From JALZAA01 sp046724655 (GTDB lineage Bacteria; Actinomycetota; Acidimicrobiia; IMCC26256; JACDBD01), in assembly GCA_046724655.1 (NCBI GenBank), contig JBKOWY010000018.1, forward strand, positions 1-64,000: a DNA stretch of 64,000 nt, written 5' to 3'. Both the position numbers and the translations under genes were made by a program. Below the pieces are notes generated by a model that made no database searches, was not told the origin of the DNA, and saw only the letters and a program-made list of their open reading frames with translations. Of this stretch, positions 35,046 through 43,216 are shown in pieces (the first letter of the stretch is position 1; the number at the start of each line of letters is the position of its first letter).

Positions 35046-35084
35046 TGCGTCCCTCAGCTTCGTATACCGAAGTTGAGGAGCGCA
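35046..35084. repeat. imperfect palindrome upstream of the DUF559 gene
   Basis: TGCGTCCCTCAGCTTCG pairs with CGAAGTTGAGGAGCGCA around TATAC: 14 normal pairs, 2 wobble, 1 mismatch. The right arm plus the next base (35069-35085) matches the right arm of the downstream palindrome at 16 of 17 positions, in the same orientation. Confidence 0.75.
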
Positions 35085-35117
35085 TAGGAGAAACCTGACT
35101 ACCATGTCAGGTTAGGC

Positions 35118-36276
35118 GTGGCGCGCAATTCGGCCTCTCGGAGGAGCACGAGGAGTTCCGGGCTGCGCTCAGGCGGTTCGCCGAGAAGGAGATCGCCCCC
35201 CACGCCGCCGAGGCGGACGAGCACGAGGCGTACCCGCAAGCGAGCATGGACGCGTTCCGCGAATCCGGCTTCGTCGGCGCCCTCTACCCGCCCGAATACG
35301 GCGGTCACGCCGGCGACGTCCTGACGTCCGCCCTGGTCATCGAGGAGCTGGCGCGGGCGTGCGGCTCGACGGCCCTGACGGCGCTCGTGAGCCGCACCGG
35401 CGTCAGCGCGCTCCTCGCCCACGGCTCAGAGGAGCTCAAGCGCCGGCTCGTACCACAGGTCGCGGCGGGCGAATGGCAGGCGAGCTACTGCCTCTCGGAG
35501 CCCAACTCCGGCAGCGATGCCGCCGCGATGACCACCCGGCCGTCCCCGACGGCGACCAATGGATATTGAGCGGCCGCAAGGCCTGGATCACCAGCGCCGG
35601 CGTCTCACGCCTCTACACCGTCTTCGCCAAGACGGACCCGGCCGCCGGGCATCGGGGCATCAGCGCGTTCGCGGTCGAGCACGACCGGCCCGGGCTCTCC
35701 GTCGGCAAGCTCGAGCACAAGATCGGACTCCGCGGCTCTCCGACCGGGAGCTCGTGTTCGAGGACGGACCGTTCCATCCGAGAACCTCATCGGTGAGCCC
35801 GGGCGCGGGTTCCACTACGCGCTCGAAGCTCTCGACGCATCCCGGCCCATCGTCGGCGCCCAGGCGGTCGGCATCGCCCAAGGCGCGCTCGACGTGGCCG
35901 GCGTCTACGTGCTCGAGCGGCGGCAGTTCGCCCAGCGGATCGCCGACTTCCAGGGCGTGCAATTCATGCTCGCCGACATGGCCACCCAGCTCGAGGCGGC
36001 TCGTCTCCTTGTCTACGCCGCGTGCGCCCGCCTCGACGCCCATGAGCCAAATGTGAGCAAGGGCTCGTCGATGGCGAAGCTCTTCGCTTCCGACGCCGCC
36101 ATGCGCGTGACGACCGACGCCGTCCAGCTCCTCGGTGGCGCCGGCACCACCCGCGAGTTCCCCGTTGAGCGGCTGATGCGGACGCCAAGGTCACGCAGAT
36201 CTACGAAGGGACGAACCAGATCCAGCGCGTCGTGATCGCCCGCAAGCTCCTCGACGAGCTCGCCGCCGGCTCCTAG
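35118..36276 (+). pseudogene. acyl-CoA dehydrogenase, broken by five single-base losses
   Basis: Joined across frames this is a full ACAD of about 385 residues: 'FGLSEEHEEFRAALRRFAEK', 'ASYCLSEPNSGSDAAAM' (FAD/acyl site), 'WITSAGVSRLYTVFAKTD', 'ENLIGEPGRGFHYALEALDA', 'LLGGAGTTREFPVERLMR' and 'IYEGTNQIQRVVIARKLL' near the end. The frame steps down by one base near 35129, 35539, 35747, 35765 and 36180, mostly in G runs. No in-frame stop mutation is seen. It begins 33 bases after a palindrome of the DUF559 unit. Either it has decayed or the assembly has lost bases. Confidence 0.85.
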
Positions 36277-36325
36277 CGCTCCGAAGCCCTCCGAAAGTTC
36301 GCAATTCGCCGCCCCTACACTCGGG

Positions 36326-36384
36326 CCGCGGCGACGGCGGCTTTGCCGACCGGCGCCGCAGGAGCCCGAGCTTGCGAGGGCGAC
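36326..36384. repeat. diverged single copy of the interleaved palindromic repeat
   Basis: Aligns over about 58 bases with unit 2 at 28011-28068. Arm A (GCGGCGACGG, 36328-36337) still pairs with A' (CCGGCGCCGC, 36350-36359) at 9 of 10 positions, although two pairs have changed together (A-T and T-A to G-C and C-G). It ends a few bases before the gltX ribosome site. Confidence 0.75.
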
Positions 36385-36396
36385 ACAAGGAGATAG

Positions 36397-37833
36397 ATGG
36401 CCGACGCCCCGCGGGTGCGGTTCTCACCCGCTCCAACCGGCTCCCTGCACGTCGGCGGCGCGCGTACGGCCTTGTTCAACTGGTTGTTCGCACGCCACGA
36501 AGGCGGCGTGTTCATCCTCCGCATCGAGGACACGGACGTCGCCCGGTCGCGCCCGGAATGGATCGAGGGCATCCAGGACACGCTCGGCTGGCTCGGCCTC
36601 GACTGGGACGAAGGCCCGATCCTGCAGAGCACGCGCTTTGACCGCTACCACGCCGCCGCCGACCGGCTGCTCGCCGAGGGCTGGGCATACGAGTGCTACT
36701 GCACGGAGGAAGAGGTGCGAGCGCGCAACGAGGCGGCGCGAGCGGCAGGCCGCACACCGGGCTACGACGGCCACTGCCGGGACCTCACCGCCGAGCAACG
36801 AGCCGCGCTCGCCGCCGAGGGTCGCCCCCGATCGCTGCGGTTCCGCACACCCGACACGGGCACGAGCACGTTCACCGACCTCATCCGGGGCGAGGTCAGC
36901 GTCGAGTGGGCGACGATCCCCGACTTCGTCATCGTCCGCTCGGACGGGACGCCGCTCTTCTTCCTCGCCAACGCCGTCGACGACGTCGAGATGGGGATCA
37001 CGCACGTGATCCGGGGCGAGGACCTCCTCGACACGACCCACCGCGTGCTCGCCCTGCGTGAAGCGCTCGGCGCGCACGACCGCCCCGTCTATGCGCACCT
37101 TCCTCTGATCGTCGGCGCCGACCGCGCCAAGCTCTCGAAGCGTCATGGCGCCGTCGCCCTCGAGGAGTTCCGCGACGCCGGCTACCTCCCAGAGGCAGTG
37201 CTCAACTATCTGGCGCTCCTCGGCTGGGGCCCCGAGGACGGCCGCGAGATCCTCGAGCGCGAAGAGCTGATCGCCGAGTTCGAGCTCGACCGCGTGGTCC
37301 ACTCACCCGCCTTCTTCGACCACCAGAAGCTCGACTGGATGAACGGCGAGTGGATCCGGCGCCTCGACCTGGACGAGCTGGAGCGCCTGGCCCTCCCGAC
37401 CGCCGAGGCTCGGTTCGGCGCCCGGCTCGACCGGGACGTGTTCCGGGGCGCGCTGCGCATCGCCCAGGAACGCGCCGTGACCATCAACGCCATGGTCGAG
37501 CAGATGGAGTTCCTGTTCGTCGACGACGAGGACCTTGCCATCGATCCCGAGTCGTGGGCGCGCCTGGAGAAGACGGAACGGGCAGCCGAGATCCTCGACG
37601 CGGTCATCGACTACCTCGAGACGTGCGACGAGTGGACGGTCGAGAGCCTCGACATCCGCCCCGTGCTCGAGAAGCTGCAGGTGAAGCCGCGCAAGGTGAT
37701 GCACGTGATCTACACGGCCGTCGAGGGCCGCGCCGCCGGGCTTCCGCTGTTCGACTCGATGTATCTGCTCGGCCGCGAGCGCACACTCCGGCGGCTGCGA
37801 GCGGCGGGCGAGCGCCTTCGGTACGGTCGGTGA
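36397..37833 (+). CDS. gltX: glutamyl-tRNA synthetase
   Basis: 478 residues, AAGGAG upstream. HIGH motif as PTGSLHVGGA (about residue 12), KMSKS motif as AKLSKRHG (about 243-250), and 'RIEDTDVARSRPEW', 'YECYCTEEEVRARN' are class Ia GluRS features. It charges tRNA-Glu, and tRNA-Glu and tRNA-Gln genes lie directly downstream. In many actinobacteria this enzyme also mischarges tRNA-Gln for GatCAB; gat genes are not in the window. The stop overlaps the next GTG. Confidence 0.96.
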   Translation: MADAPRVRFSPAPTGSLHVGGARTALFNWLFARHEGGVFILRIEDTDVARSRPEWIEGIQDTLGWLGLDWDEGPILQSTRFDRYHAAADRLLAEGWAYECYCTEEEVRARNEAARAAGRTPGYDGHCRDLTAEQRAALAAEGRPRSLRFRTPDTGTSTFTDLIRGEVSVEWATIPDFVIVRSDGTPLFFLANAVDDVEMGITHVIRGEDLLDTTHRVLALREALGAHDRPVYAHLPLIVGADRAKLSKRHGAVALEEFRDAGYLPEAVLNYLALLGWGPEDGREILEREELIAEFELDRVVHSPAFFDHQKLDWMNGEWIRRLDLDELERLALPTAEARFGARLDRDVFRGALRIAQERAVTINAMVEQMEFLFVDDEDLAIDPESWARLEKTERAAEILDAVIDYLETCDEWTVESLDIRPVLEKLQVKPRKVMHVIYTAVEGRAAGLPLFDSMYLLGRERTLRRLRAAGERLRYGR

Positions 37834-38504
37834 GGATCAGCTGGCGCATCGTCCGACGGGTCGGGGTCGTCGTGGTCCTCGCCGCGCTGCTGTATTACGT
37901 CGTCACGTTCGTGCAGGTGTGGTGGGCAGCCCGTCACGACGACAGCCGCCGGTCGGAGGCGATCGTCGTGCTCGGCGCCGCGCAGTTCAACGGCCGGCCG
38001 TCGGCCGTGTTCCGGGCGCGTCTCGACCACGCGGCCACCCTCTACAAGGAGCGCGTCGCCCCGACGATCGTGGTCACCGGGGGCAAGCAGACCGGCGATC
38101 AGTTCACAGAAGCGACGTCCGGCGCGAACTATCTCCACACCAACGGCGTGCCCGACGCCGCGATCTTGCGCGAGACGACGAGCCGCACGTCGTGGGAGTC
38201 GCTCGCCGCCGCCGCCCGCGTGTTGCGGGACCGAGGTGAGAAGCAGGTCGTGCTCGTCTCCGACCCGTTCCACGCGCTCCGCATCCGGTCGATCGCGAAC
38301 GAGCTCGGCCTCGATGCGGTCACGTCGCCCACGCGGAGCAGCCCCATCTCCGGCTTCGAAGAGTGGCGCCGGTTCCTGAGCGAGGCGCTGCGGGTCGCCG
38401 TCGGGCGCATCGTCGGGTTCGGGCGTCTGGCGCGGGGCGCGAACAGGGTGGGGAGGCTCGTGCCGGGACTCGGTAGCATGGCTGTTCCTTCGGGGGTGGT
38501 GTAA
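37830..38504 (+). CDS. YdcF/DUF218-family membrane-anchored protein
   Basis: 224 residues, GTG overlapping the gltX stop (GTGA). One N-terminal membrane segment ('VGVVVVLAALLYYVVTFVQV') precedes the DUF218 domain: 'SEAIVVLGAAQFNGRPSAVF', 'PTIVVTGGKQTGDQFTEA', 'SRTSWESLAAAARVL', 'VSDPFHALRIRSIANELGL'. Relatives (YdcF, SanA, ElyC) act at the envelope and may bind nucleotides. The last 5 codons lie within the tRNA-Gln gene. Confidence 0.87.
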   Translation: MRISWRIVRRVGVVVVLAALLYYVVTFVQVWWAARHDDSRRSEAIVVLGAAQFNGRPSAVFRARLDHAATLYKERVAPTIVVTGGKQTGDQFTEATSGANYLHTNGVPDAAILRETTSRTSWESLAAAARVLRDRGEKQVVLVSDPFHALRIRSIANELGLDAVTSPTRSSPISGFEEWRRFLSEALRVAVGRIVGFGRLARGANRVGRLVPGLGSMAVPSGVV

Positions 38505-38561
38505 TCGGCAACACAACAGGTTCTGGCCCTGTCGTTGGGGGTTCGAGTCCTCCCCCCCGAG
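38490..38561 (+). tRNA. tRNA-Gln (anticodon CTG)
   Basis: 72 bases. Acceptor TCGGGGG/CCCCCGA with discriminator G, anticodon stem ACAGG/CCTGT around loop TTCTGGC (anticodon CTG), T arm GGGGG-TTCGAGT-CCTCC. CCA is not encoded. Its 5' end overlaps the 3' end of the YdcF gene by 15 bases. Confidence 0.93.
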
Positions 38562-38609
38562 CCCGCACAGGTCCCGCGCACCGTTCTCGGTGCACGGGCC
38601 GGTGCCGAA

Positions 38610-38682
38610 GGCCCCGTCGTCTAGTGGCCTAGGACGCCGCCCTCTCAAGGCGGAAACGGCAGTTCGAATCTGCTCGGGGCTG
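38610..38682 (+). tRNA. tRNA-Glu (anticodon CTC)
   Basis: 73 bases. Acceptor GGCCCCG/CGGGGCT with discriminator G, anticodon stem CCGCC/GGCGG around CTCTCAA (anticodon CTC), T arm GGCAG-TTCGAAT-CTGCT. CCA not encoded. It lies 48 bases after tRNA-Gln, with a GCACCG/CGGTGC hairpin between them. Confidence 0.94.
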
Positions 38683-38713
38683 CAGCTCGTGACAGTCGAA
38701 CGAGGCACGCACT

Positions 38714-38746
38714 GACCCGGTCACCGACGGCCGGGTCGCTGCGTTT
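38714..38746 (+). terminator. terminator after the tRNA pair
   Basis: GACCCGG (38714-38720) pairs with CCGGGTC (38731-38737), followed by GCTGCGTTTT. Confidence 0.6.
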
Positions 38747-38775
38747 TCCCTGGTCAACCCCAGTATTCGCCCTGC

Positions 38776-39006
38776 TTACCATTCGATGCGGGGCTGCCCC
38801 GCGCTCACGTGCAAGGTGCACGGCATGCCCAGCAGCGCGAGCGCGTCGCGTGGCGCGTCGCTGGCGCGCACCGAGACGACGTCGCCCTTCCGCGGTCCGG
38901 TCGTGATCGTCAGATCGAGCGCGATCGCGCCGTCGCCGTGCTCGTCTGCCCACACGACGAACGCGTCGTACGTGCCGTCGGCAAGCGGAGTATCCACCAC
39001 TCGCAT
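38776..39006 (-). CDS. small protein of unknown function
   Basis: 76 residues from the ATG at 39006 ('MRVVDTPLADGTYDAFVVWA'); starts 21 or 27 bases upstream are possible. It looks like a small beta protein ('ALDLTITTGPRKGDVVSVRA'). No ribosome site is clear. The family is not recognised; the codon pattern is like that of its neighbours, so it is probably a real gene. Confidence 0.5.
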   Translation of the reverse strand: MRVVDTPLADGTYDAFVVWADEHGDGAIALDLTITTGPRKGDVVSVRASDAPRDALALLGMPCTLHVSAGQPRIEW

Positions 39007-39227
39007 CGTCGCGCGAGTTAGCGTCATCGACACGAACTCACAGTGCGCGAGTTGTCAGCAGCGAACCGCGATGCGGTGTGTGTTCGAGGGCGGACGAAAG
39101 GCTGATATGACGCTCAGAGAGCTTGCTCTTTGCGCGCGAGTCGAACAGAATTAACGGAAATGCTTGAAATTGCGGTCGAATTAGGTTCCACTTCTTTGGA
39201 TACCTGGCCGCAAGTTCGGAGGTCCGC
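39007..39227. other. AT-richer promoter region before the HU gene
   Basis: This stretch is clearly richer in A/T than the rest of the window (39090-39205) and contains TTGAAA (39164-39169) and TAGGTT (39182-39187), though not at a standard spacing. It probably holds the HU promoter. No gene is seen in it. Confidence 0.45.
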
Positions 39228-39509
39228 GTGAACAAGTCAGAACTTATCGATGAGGTTCACTCGGCGGCAGGTGGTGACGTCGATAAGAAAGACGTGGCGA
39301 CCGTTGTCGACAAGCTCATCGAGGTCGTCGAACGTGCCGTCGCGCGCGGCGACAAAGTCACGATTCCCGGTTTCGGCGCTTGGTCGCGTACCCAGCGCGC
39401 GGCACGCACGGGGCGCAACCCGCGCACCGGCGAGCCGGTTCAGATCGCGGCATCAAAGGGCGTGAAGTTCTCGGCTGGTGCCAGCTTCAAGTCCGCCGTG
39501 AACAAGTAG
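39228..39509 (+). CDS. hup: HU-family nucleoid protein
   Basis: 93 residues, GTG start with CGGAGG upstream. Complete HU core: 'MNKSELIDEV', 'VIPGFGAW'-type arm as 'KVTIPGFGAWSRTQRAARTG', 'RNPRTGEPVQIAASKGVKF'. It lacks the long Lys/Ala tail of mycobacterial HupB. A tail-like protein is encoded separately 64 bases downstream. It binds and bends DNA as a dimer. Confidence 0.93.
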   Translation: MNKSELIDEVHSAAGGDVDKKDVATVVDKLIEVVERAVARGDKVTIPGFGAWSRTQRAARTGRNPRTGEPVQIAASKGVKFSAGASFKSAVNK

Positions 39510-39573
39510 GTGCGAGTGACGAGAACTGTCGCCTCGTATCTACGGGCAATAATCCCAACGAAAGGTGGTGACC

Positions 39574-39993
39574 GTGCCTCCGGCGAAAAGACGCACAGCA
39601 CGGAAATCAACTAGGAAGACAGCACGTAAGCCGGCGAAGAGGCGGACAACCGCCAAGCGTCGGACTGCACGCAAGTCGACGGCACGGAAGCCGGCACGTC
39701 GGCGGCGCAAGGCCGCTGCGGCGCCGGTGAAGCGGCGTCGTCGGCGCAAGACGACTGCGGCGAAGAAGACGGCCAAGCGTCGTCCGGCCAAGCGTCGCCG
39801 TCGTAAGGCCACTGCTGCGGCGAAGCCCGCGAAGCGGCGTCGTCGTCGTAAGGCCACTGCTGCGGCGAAGCCGGCGAAGCGGCGTCGCCGTCGTAAGGCT
39901 GCCGGTGCGGCCAAGCCCGTGAGGCGTCGCCGTCGCAAGGCGTCGACGGGAACGGCAAAGCGGCGTCCGGCGAAGAGGCGGGCCCGTCGGTAA
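39574..39993 (+). CDS. Arg/Lys-rich histone H1-like protein
   Basis: 139 residues from the GTG at 39574 (AAAGGTGG in front); two GTG codons just upstream are alternatives. Almost entirely Lys, Arg, Ala, Thr and Pro. The C-terminal half has three repeats of about 15 residues built on 'KRRRRKATAAAKPA'. There is no folded domain, as in histone H1 tails and the HupB C-terminus. It should bind DNA non-specifically and may work with the HU encoded next to it. Confidence 0.8.
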   Translation: MPPAKRRTARKSTRKTARKPAKRRTTAKRRTARKSTARKPARRRRKAAAAPVKRRRRRKTTAAKKTAKRRPAKRRRRKATAAAKPAKRRRRRKATAAAKPAKRRRRRKAAGAAKPVRRRRRKASTGTAKRRPAKRRARR

Positions 39994-40026
39994 GACCGGC
40001 GAGGCCAACCTTCAACTCAGGTGAGT

Positions 40027-40050
40027 AGGGGGCCTTCGGGCCCCCTTCTC
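40027..40050 (+). terminator. terminator after the HU/histone-like genes
   Basis: AGGGGGCC (40027-40034), TTCG loop, GGCCCCCT (40039-40046), then TCTC: a strong 8-bp stem between convergent genes. Confidence 0.75.
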
Positions 40051-40070
40051 GCGACCGGACGCCGCTTGCG

Positions 40071-40817
40071 TCACACCTTATCGATCAGCTTGAACCCCTC
40101 GGCGGGCCCGATCCCGGCCGCCCGTCCCGCCGTCTCGGCCTCGGCCCGCACACGGGTGGCGAAGGCCTCCCGCTGGGCCTCCACGTCGGGCGCCTCGGAG
40201 TCGATCCCCATGGTCGATCGCCACTGGCTGCGGTGGCACAACAGCGCCCGGACCTTGGCGTCGAGCTGGTCGCCGATCCGCTCGAGGTGGTCGACCTCCT
40301 CCGCCTCGAACAGCAGCAGCAGCCGCGGGCGGTGCGGGGGAAGGCCGAGGTCAGGAAAGAAATGGTGGTCGCGGGCGGCGACCACGCCGTCGAGGACGAG
40401 CCACCCGGCGTGGCGGTGGTCGGGGTGGAGCCGATACCGCTTCCACGGGTCGTGGCCAAGCACGACGTCGGGCCGGATCCGTCGGATCGCCGCCGTGACG
40501 AGCGCCCGTTCCGGGAGCCCACTCCCGAGCTCCCCGTCCGGCAGGCCCAGCATCTCGATGCCGGTGATACAGAGCTCCTTGGCGGCCGCCTCCTGCTCTC
40601 GATGCCGTGTCGCCACCAGGGCGGACAAATCGGCGTCCGGGTCCCAGGTGCCCTTCGACCCGTCCGTGATCACCAGCAGGTGGACGGTGGCGCCGGCCGC
40701 CGCCCACTTGGCCAGGGTCCCGCCCGCTCCGAACTCCACGTCGTCCGAGTGGGCCCCGATGGCCAGCACGCGTCCCGGCGTCGGCAGATCGCTCGACGGT
40801 GGTGCGGGCTCGCTCAC
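40071..40817 (-). CDS. PIG-L/LmbE-family deacetylase
   Basis: 248 residues from the GTG at 40817, overlapping the cofC stop (GTGA). Zinc motif AHSDDVEFG (HxDD type), then 'TDGSKGTWDP', 'RHREQEAAAKELCI', and the third ligand in 'LHPDHRHAG'. The family removes N-acetyl groups from sugars; MshB and Mca of mycothiol metabolism belong to it. Whether this is a mycothiol enzyme is not settled by the sequence. Confidence 0.87.
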   Translation of the reverse strand: MSEPAPPSSDLPTPGRVLAIGAHSDDVEFGAGGTLAKWAAAGATVHLLVITDGSKGTWDPDADLSALVATRHREQEAAAKELCITGIEMLGLPDGELGSGLPERALVTAAIRRIRPDVVLGHDPWKRYRLHPDHRHAGWLVLDGVVAARDHHFFPDLGLPPHRPRLLLLFEAEEVDHLERIGDQLDAKVRALLCHRSQWRSTMGIDSEAPDVEAQREAFATRVRAEAETAGRAAGIGPAEGFKLIDKV

Positions 40818-41395
40818 CGAGAGCGTGACAGGAGACCGAGCCGGTCCAGGTCGTCGGGGACGTCGATGTCGAACGCCAGCTCGGCGTCCCGGAGCACGCG
40901 GAAGCCGAGGCCGAGCCGCCGGGCCTCGGCCGCGTGACGGCGGAACGAGCCCGGCCCGTAGGCGAACCGGAACGGTGCATCGACCGGTACCGAGAGCACG
41001 GTCGTGCCGTCGTCGCGGTGGCACGGCACGACGCCGACGACGGGCCGGGCTCGGTCACGCGCCAGCGGCGTGAGCGTTCGGGCCAACGGAAGGTCCGCGT
41101 GCACGATCACGGCCCGGGCGCAGCCGCGTGCTTCGACCCATCCGCGCCCGACCACCGCGGCCGCGTCGAGTGAACCCGGATCGTCGACGGCATCGAGGCC
41201 CCGCGCCCGCGCCCAGTCGCGCACGTCGGGCGCGCTCGACACGACGACGGCCGGCAGCTCACCGGCGGCGGCCGCCACGCCGTCGGCCAGCCGTCGGGCG
41301 AGATCGGAGCGGGCGTCGTCGTCGAGCAGCGCGGCAAGGCGTACCTTCCCTAGCGCGAACGCTCGTACCGGGATCACGACGCCCACGCCGCTCAC
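40814..41395 (-). CDS. cofC: 2-phospho-L-lactate / phosphoenolpyruvate guanylyltransferase
   Basis: 193 residues. 'VVIPVRAFALGKVRLA' is the nucleotide-binding start of CofC/FbiD, 'VIVHADLPLA' the metal site, and 'RPVVGVVPCHRDDGTTVLSV' with 'YGPGSFRRHAAEA' are family signatures. It activates phospholactate or PEP for coenzyme F420 synthesis. Two F420-type proteins at 57.9-58.8 kb fit its presence. Confidence 0.92.
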   Translation of the reverse strand: MSGVGVVIPVRAFALGKVRLAALLDDDARSDLARRLADGVAAAAGELPAVVVSSAPDVRDWARARGLDAVDDPGSLDAAAVVGRGWVEARGCARAVIVHADLPLARTLTPLARDRARPVVGVVPCHRDDGTTVLSVPVDAPFRFAYGPGSFRRHAAEARRLGLGFRVLRDAELAFDIDVPDDLDRLGLLSRSR

Positions 41396-41407
41396 TGGAG
41401 GCTCACC

Positions 41408-42181
41408 GTGCGCGTGAAGTGCGAGCGCATGTGGCTGCGTATGCTACCGGCCGTGGAACCCGTGTATTCCCTGGTCCGCGCGGCGTTGTTGCCGCCGCTG
41501 CACTACGGGATCAAATGGACGATCGAGGGCGCGCACCTCATCCCGCCGCGCGGACCGGTGATCCTGGTTAGCAACCACACGTCGTATCTCGACCCGCTCG
41601 TGCTCGCGTACCTTGCCGATCGCCGTCACCGGCGAGTCCGGTTCCTGACCAAAGCCGAGCTCTTCGACAAGAAGCCACTCGGCTTCATGTTGCGCCAGGT
41701 TCACCAGATCCCCGTGGTGCGGAACTCGCCGACGGCGGCCGGCTCCCTCGAGCTCGCGGTCGAAGCGCTCCGGCGTGGTGAGTGTGTCGTCATCTTTCCC
41801 GAGGGGACCATCTCGCTCGACCTCGAGCCGATGGCGGGCAAGACGGGAACCGCTCGCCTTGCCGCGCAATCGGGGGTGCCGGTCACACCAGTCGGGCTCT
41901 GGGGCGCGCACCGCATCGTGTTCAAGGGCCGCAAGCCGCAGTGGCAGTGGGGCGTGGCCGAGACCGCCGTCGTCGGCCCGCCGTTGCGCATCCGTGCCGA
42001 CGAGGACGTCTTCGCCGCCACCGATCGCATCATGAGCGCGATCGCGACGTGCGTCGCACGAGCACGCGAGATCTACCCGCAACGCCCCGGTGAGGGCGAC
42101 GACGGATGGTGGCAGCGCGGTCCGGAGACGGCCCGGGTGCGCCCCGCGAAGCGCGCCAAGGAATCCGAGGCCGCCTCGTGA
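41408..42181 (+). CDS. plsC: 1-acyl-sn-glycerol-3-phosphate acyltransferase
   Basis: 257 residues from the GTG at 41408; ATG codons at 41429 and 41441 are possible starts. NHTSYLDP (NHx4D) and FPEGT are the catalytic and phosphate-binding motifs. The C-terminal 40 residues are basic and disordered. It makes phosphatidic acid at the membrane. The stop overlaps gpsA, the enzyme that supplies glycerol-3-phosphate, so the pair serves phospholipid synthesis. Confidence 0.9.
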   Translation: MRVKCERMWLRMLPAVEPVYSLVRAALLPPLHYGIKWTIEGAHLIPPRGPVILVSNHTSYLDPLVLAYLADRRHRRVRFLTKAELFDKKPLGFMLRQVHQIPVVRNSPTAAGSLELAVEALRRGECVVIFPEGTISLDLEPMAGKTGTARLAAQSGVPVTPVGLWGAHRIVFKGRKPQWQWGVAETAVVGPPLRIRADEDVFAATDRIMSAIATCVARAREIYPQRPGEGDDGWWQRGPETARVRPAKRAKESEAAS

Positions 42182-43197
42182 GTGAGGACCCCCGGGTCGC
42201 AGTCGTAGGAGCAGGGTCGTGGGGGACGGCTGTCGCCGCGCTCGTGTCGACCAACGCCGAGACCGTCCTCTGGGCGCGCCGGCCCGAGCTCGCCGCCGCC
42301 ATCGTCGATCGGCACGAGAACTCCGAGTACCTGCCCGGTGTCGAGCTCCCCGACGACTTGCGGGTCACGGCCGACATCGAAGAGGCGTGCGCAACCGCGG
42401 ACGTCGTGGTGCTCGGCGTCCCGTCGCACGGCATGCGCGCCGTGCTGACAGAAGCGGCCAAGTTCGTGCGCCCCGCCGTTCCCGTCGTCAGCCTGGCGAA
42501 AGGCGTGGAGCAGGGAACGCTGCGGCGCATGACCGAGATCATCGCCGAGGTGCTCCCGACACACCTGCGCGAGCGCATCGGCGTGCTCACCGGCCCCAAT
42601 CTCGCCCGTGAGATCGCGGCCGGGCAGCCGGCGGCGTCGGTGGTCGCCGTGGAGGACGAGCCGACGGCCGAGGATCTGCAGCGCCTGCTCATGACGGCAA
42701 CGTTCCGCGTGTACACGAACCCGGACGTGGTCGGATGCGAGATCGCCGGCGCGCTCAAGAACGTCATGGCGATCGCGGCAGGCATCGCTGATGGCCTCGG
42801 CTACGGCGACAACACGAAGGCCGCGCTCCTCACGCGCGGTCTCGCCGAGCTCACGCGCCTCGGCATCGGGCTCGGCGGCAATCCCCTTACGTTCTCGGGC
42901 CTCGCCGGCATGGGCGACCTGGTCGCGACGTGCACGAGCACCCAGAGCCGCAACCGCGCGGTCGGCGAGCAACTCGGTAAGGGTCGCCAGATCGACGACA
43001 TCGTCGCCGAGATGAGGATGGTCGCTGAAGGCGTGAAGTCGACCGCCGCCGTCCTCGAGCTCGCTCGGCGACACCGGGTCGAGATGCCGATCGCGGAACA
43101 GGTCGGAGCCGTACTGTACGAAGGCAAACGCGCCGAGGACCTCGTCACCGCGCTCATGCTGCGAGAAGCCAAACCAGAGCTCCACGGCATCACATGA
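42178..43197 (+). CDS. gpsA: NAD(P)-dependent glycerol-3-phosphate dehydrogenase
   Basis: 339 residues, GTG overlapping the plsC stop (GTGA). N-terminal Rossmann motif VGAGSWGTA, 'SLAKGVEQGTLRRM', 'LTGPNLAREIAAGQPAASV', catalytic Lys in 'EIAGALKNVMAIAAGIADG', and 'CTSTQSRNRAVGEQLGKG'. It makes sn-glycerol-3-phosphate for phospholipids. Confidence 0.95.
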   Translation: MSEDPRVAVVGAGSWGTAVAALVSTNAETVLWARRPELAAAIVDRHENSEYLPGVELPDDLRVTADIEEACATADVVVLGVPSHGMRAVLTEAAKFVRPAVPVVSLAKGVEQGTLRRMTEIIAEVLPTHLRERIGVLTGPNLAREIAAGQPAASVVAVEDEPTAEDLQRLLMTATFRVYTNPDVVGCEIAGALKNVMAIAAGIADGLGYGDNTKAALLTRGLAELTRLGIGLGGNPLTFSGLAGMGDLVATCTSTQSRNRAVGEQLGKGRQIDDIVAEMRMVAEGVKSTAAVLELARRHRVEMPIAEQVGAVLYEGKRAEDLVTALMLREAKPELHGIT

Positions 43198-43216
43198 GCA
43201 GCGTGATCGAACCAGA

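Noticed and set aside
39785..39960. Short tandem DNA repeats, considered as a CRISPR-like array
   Set aside because: They are codon repeats of the Arg/Lys-rich protein, in frame and without spacers.
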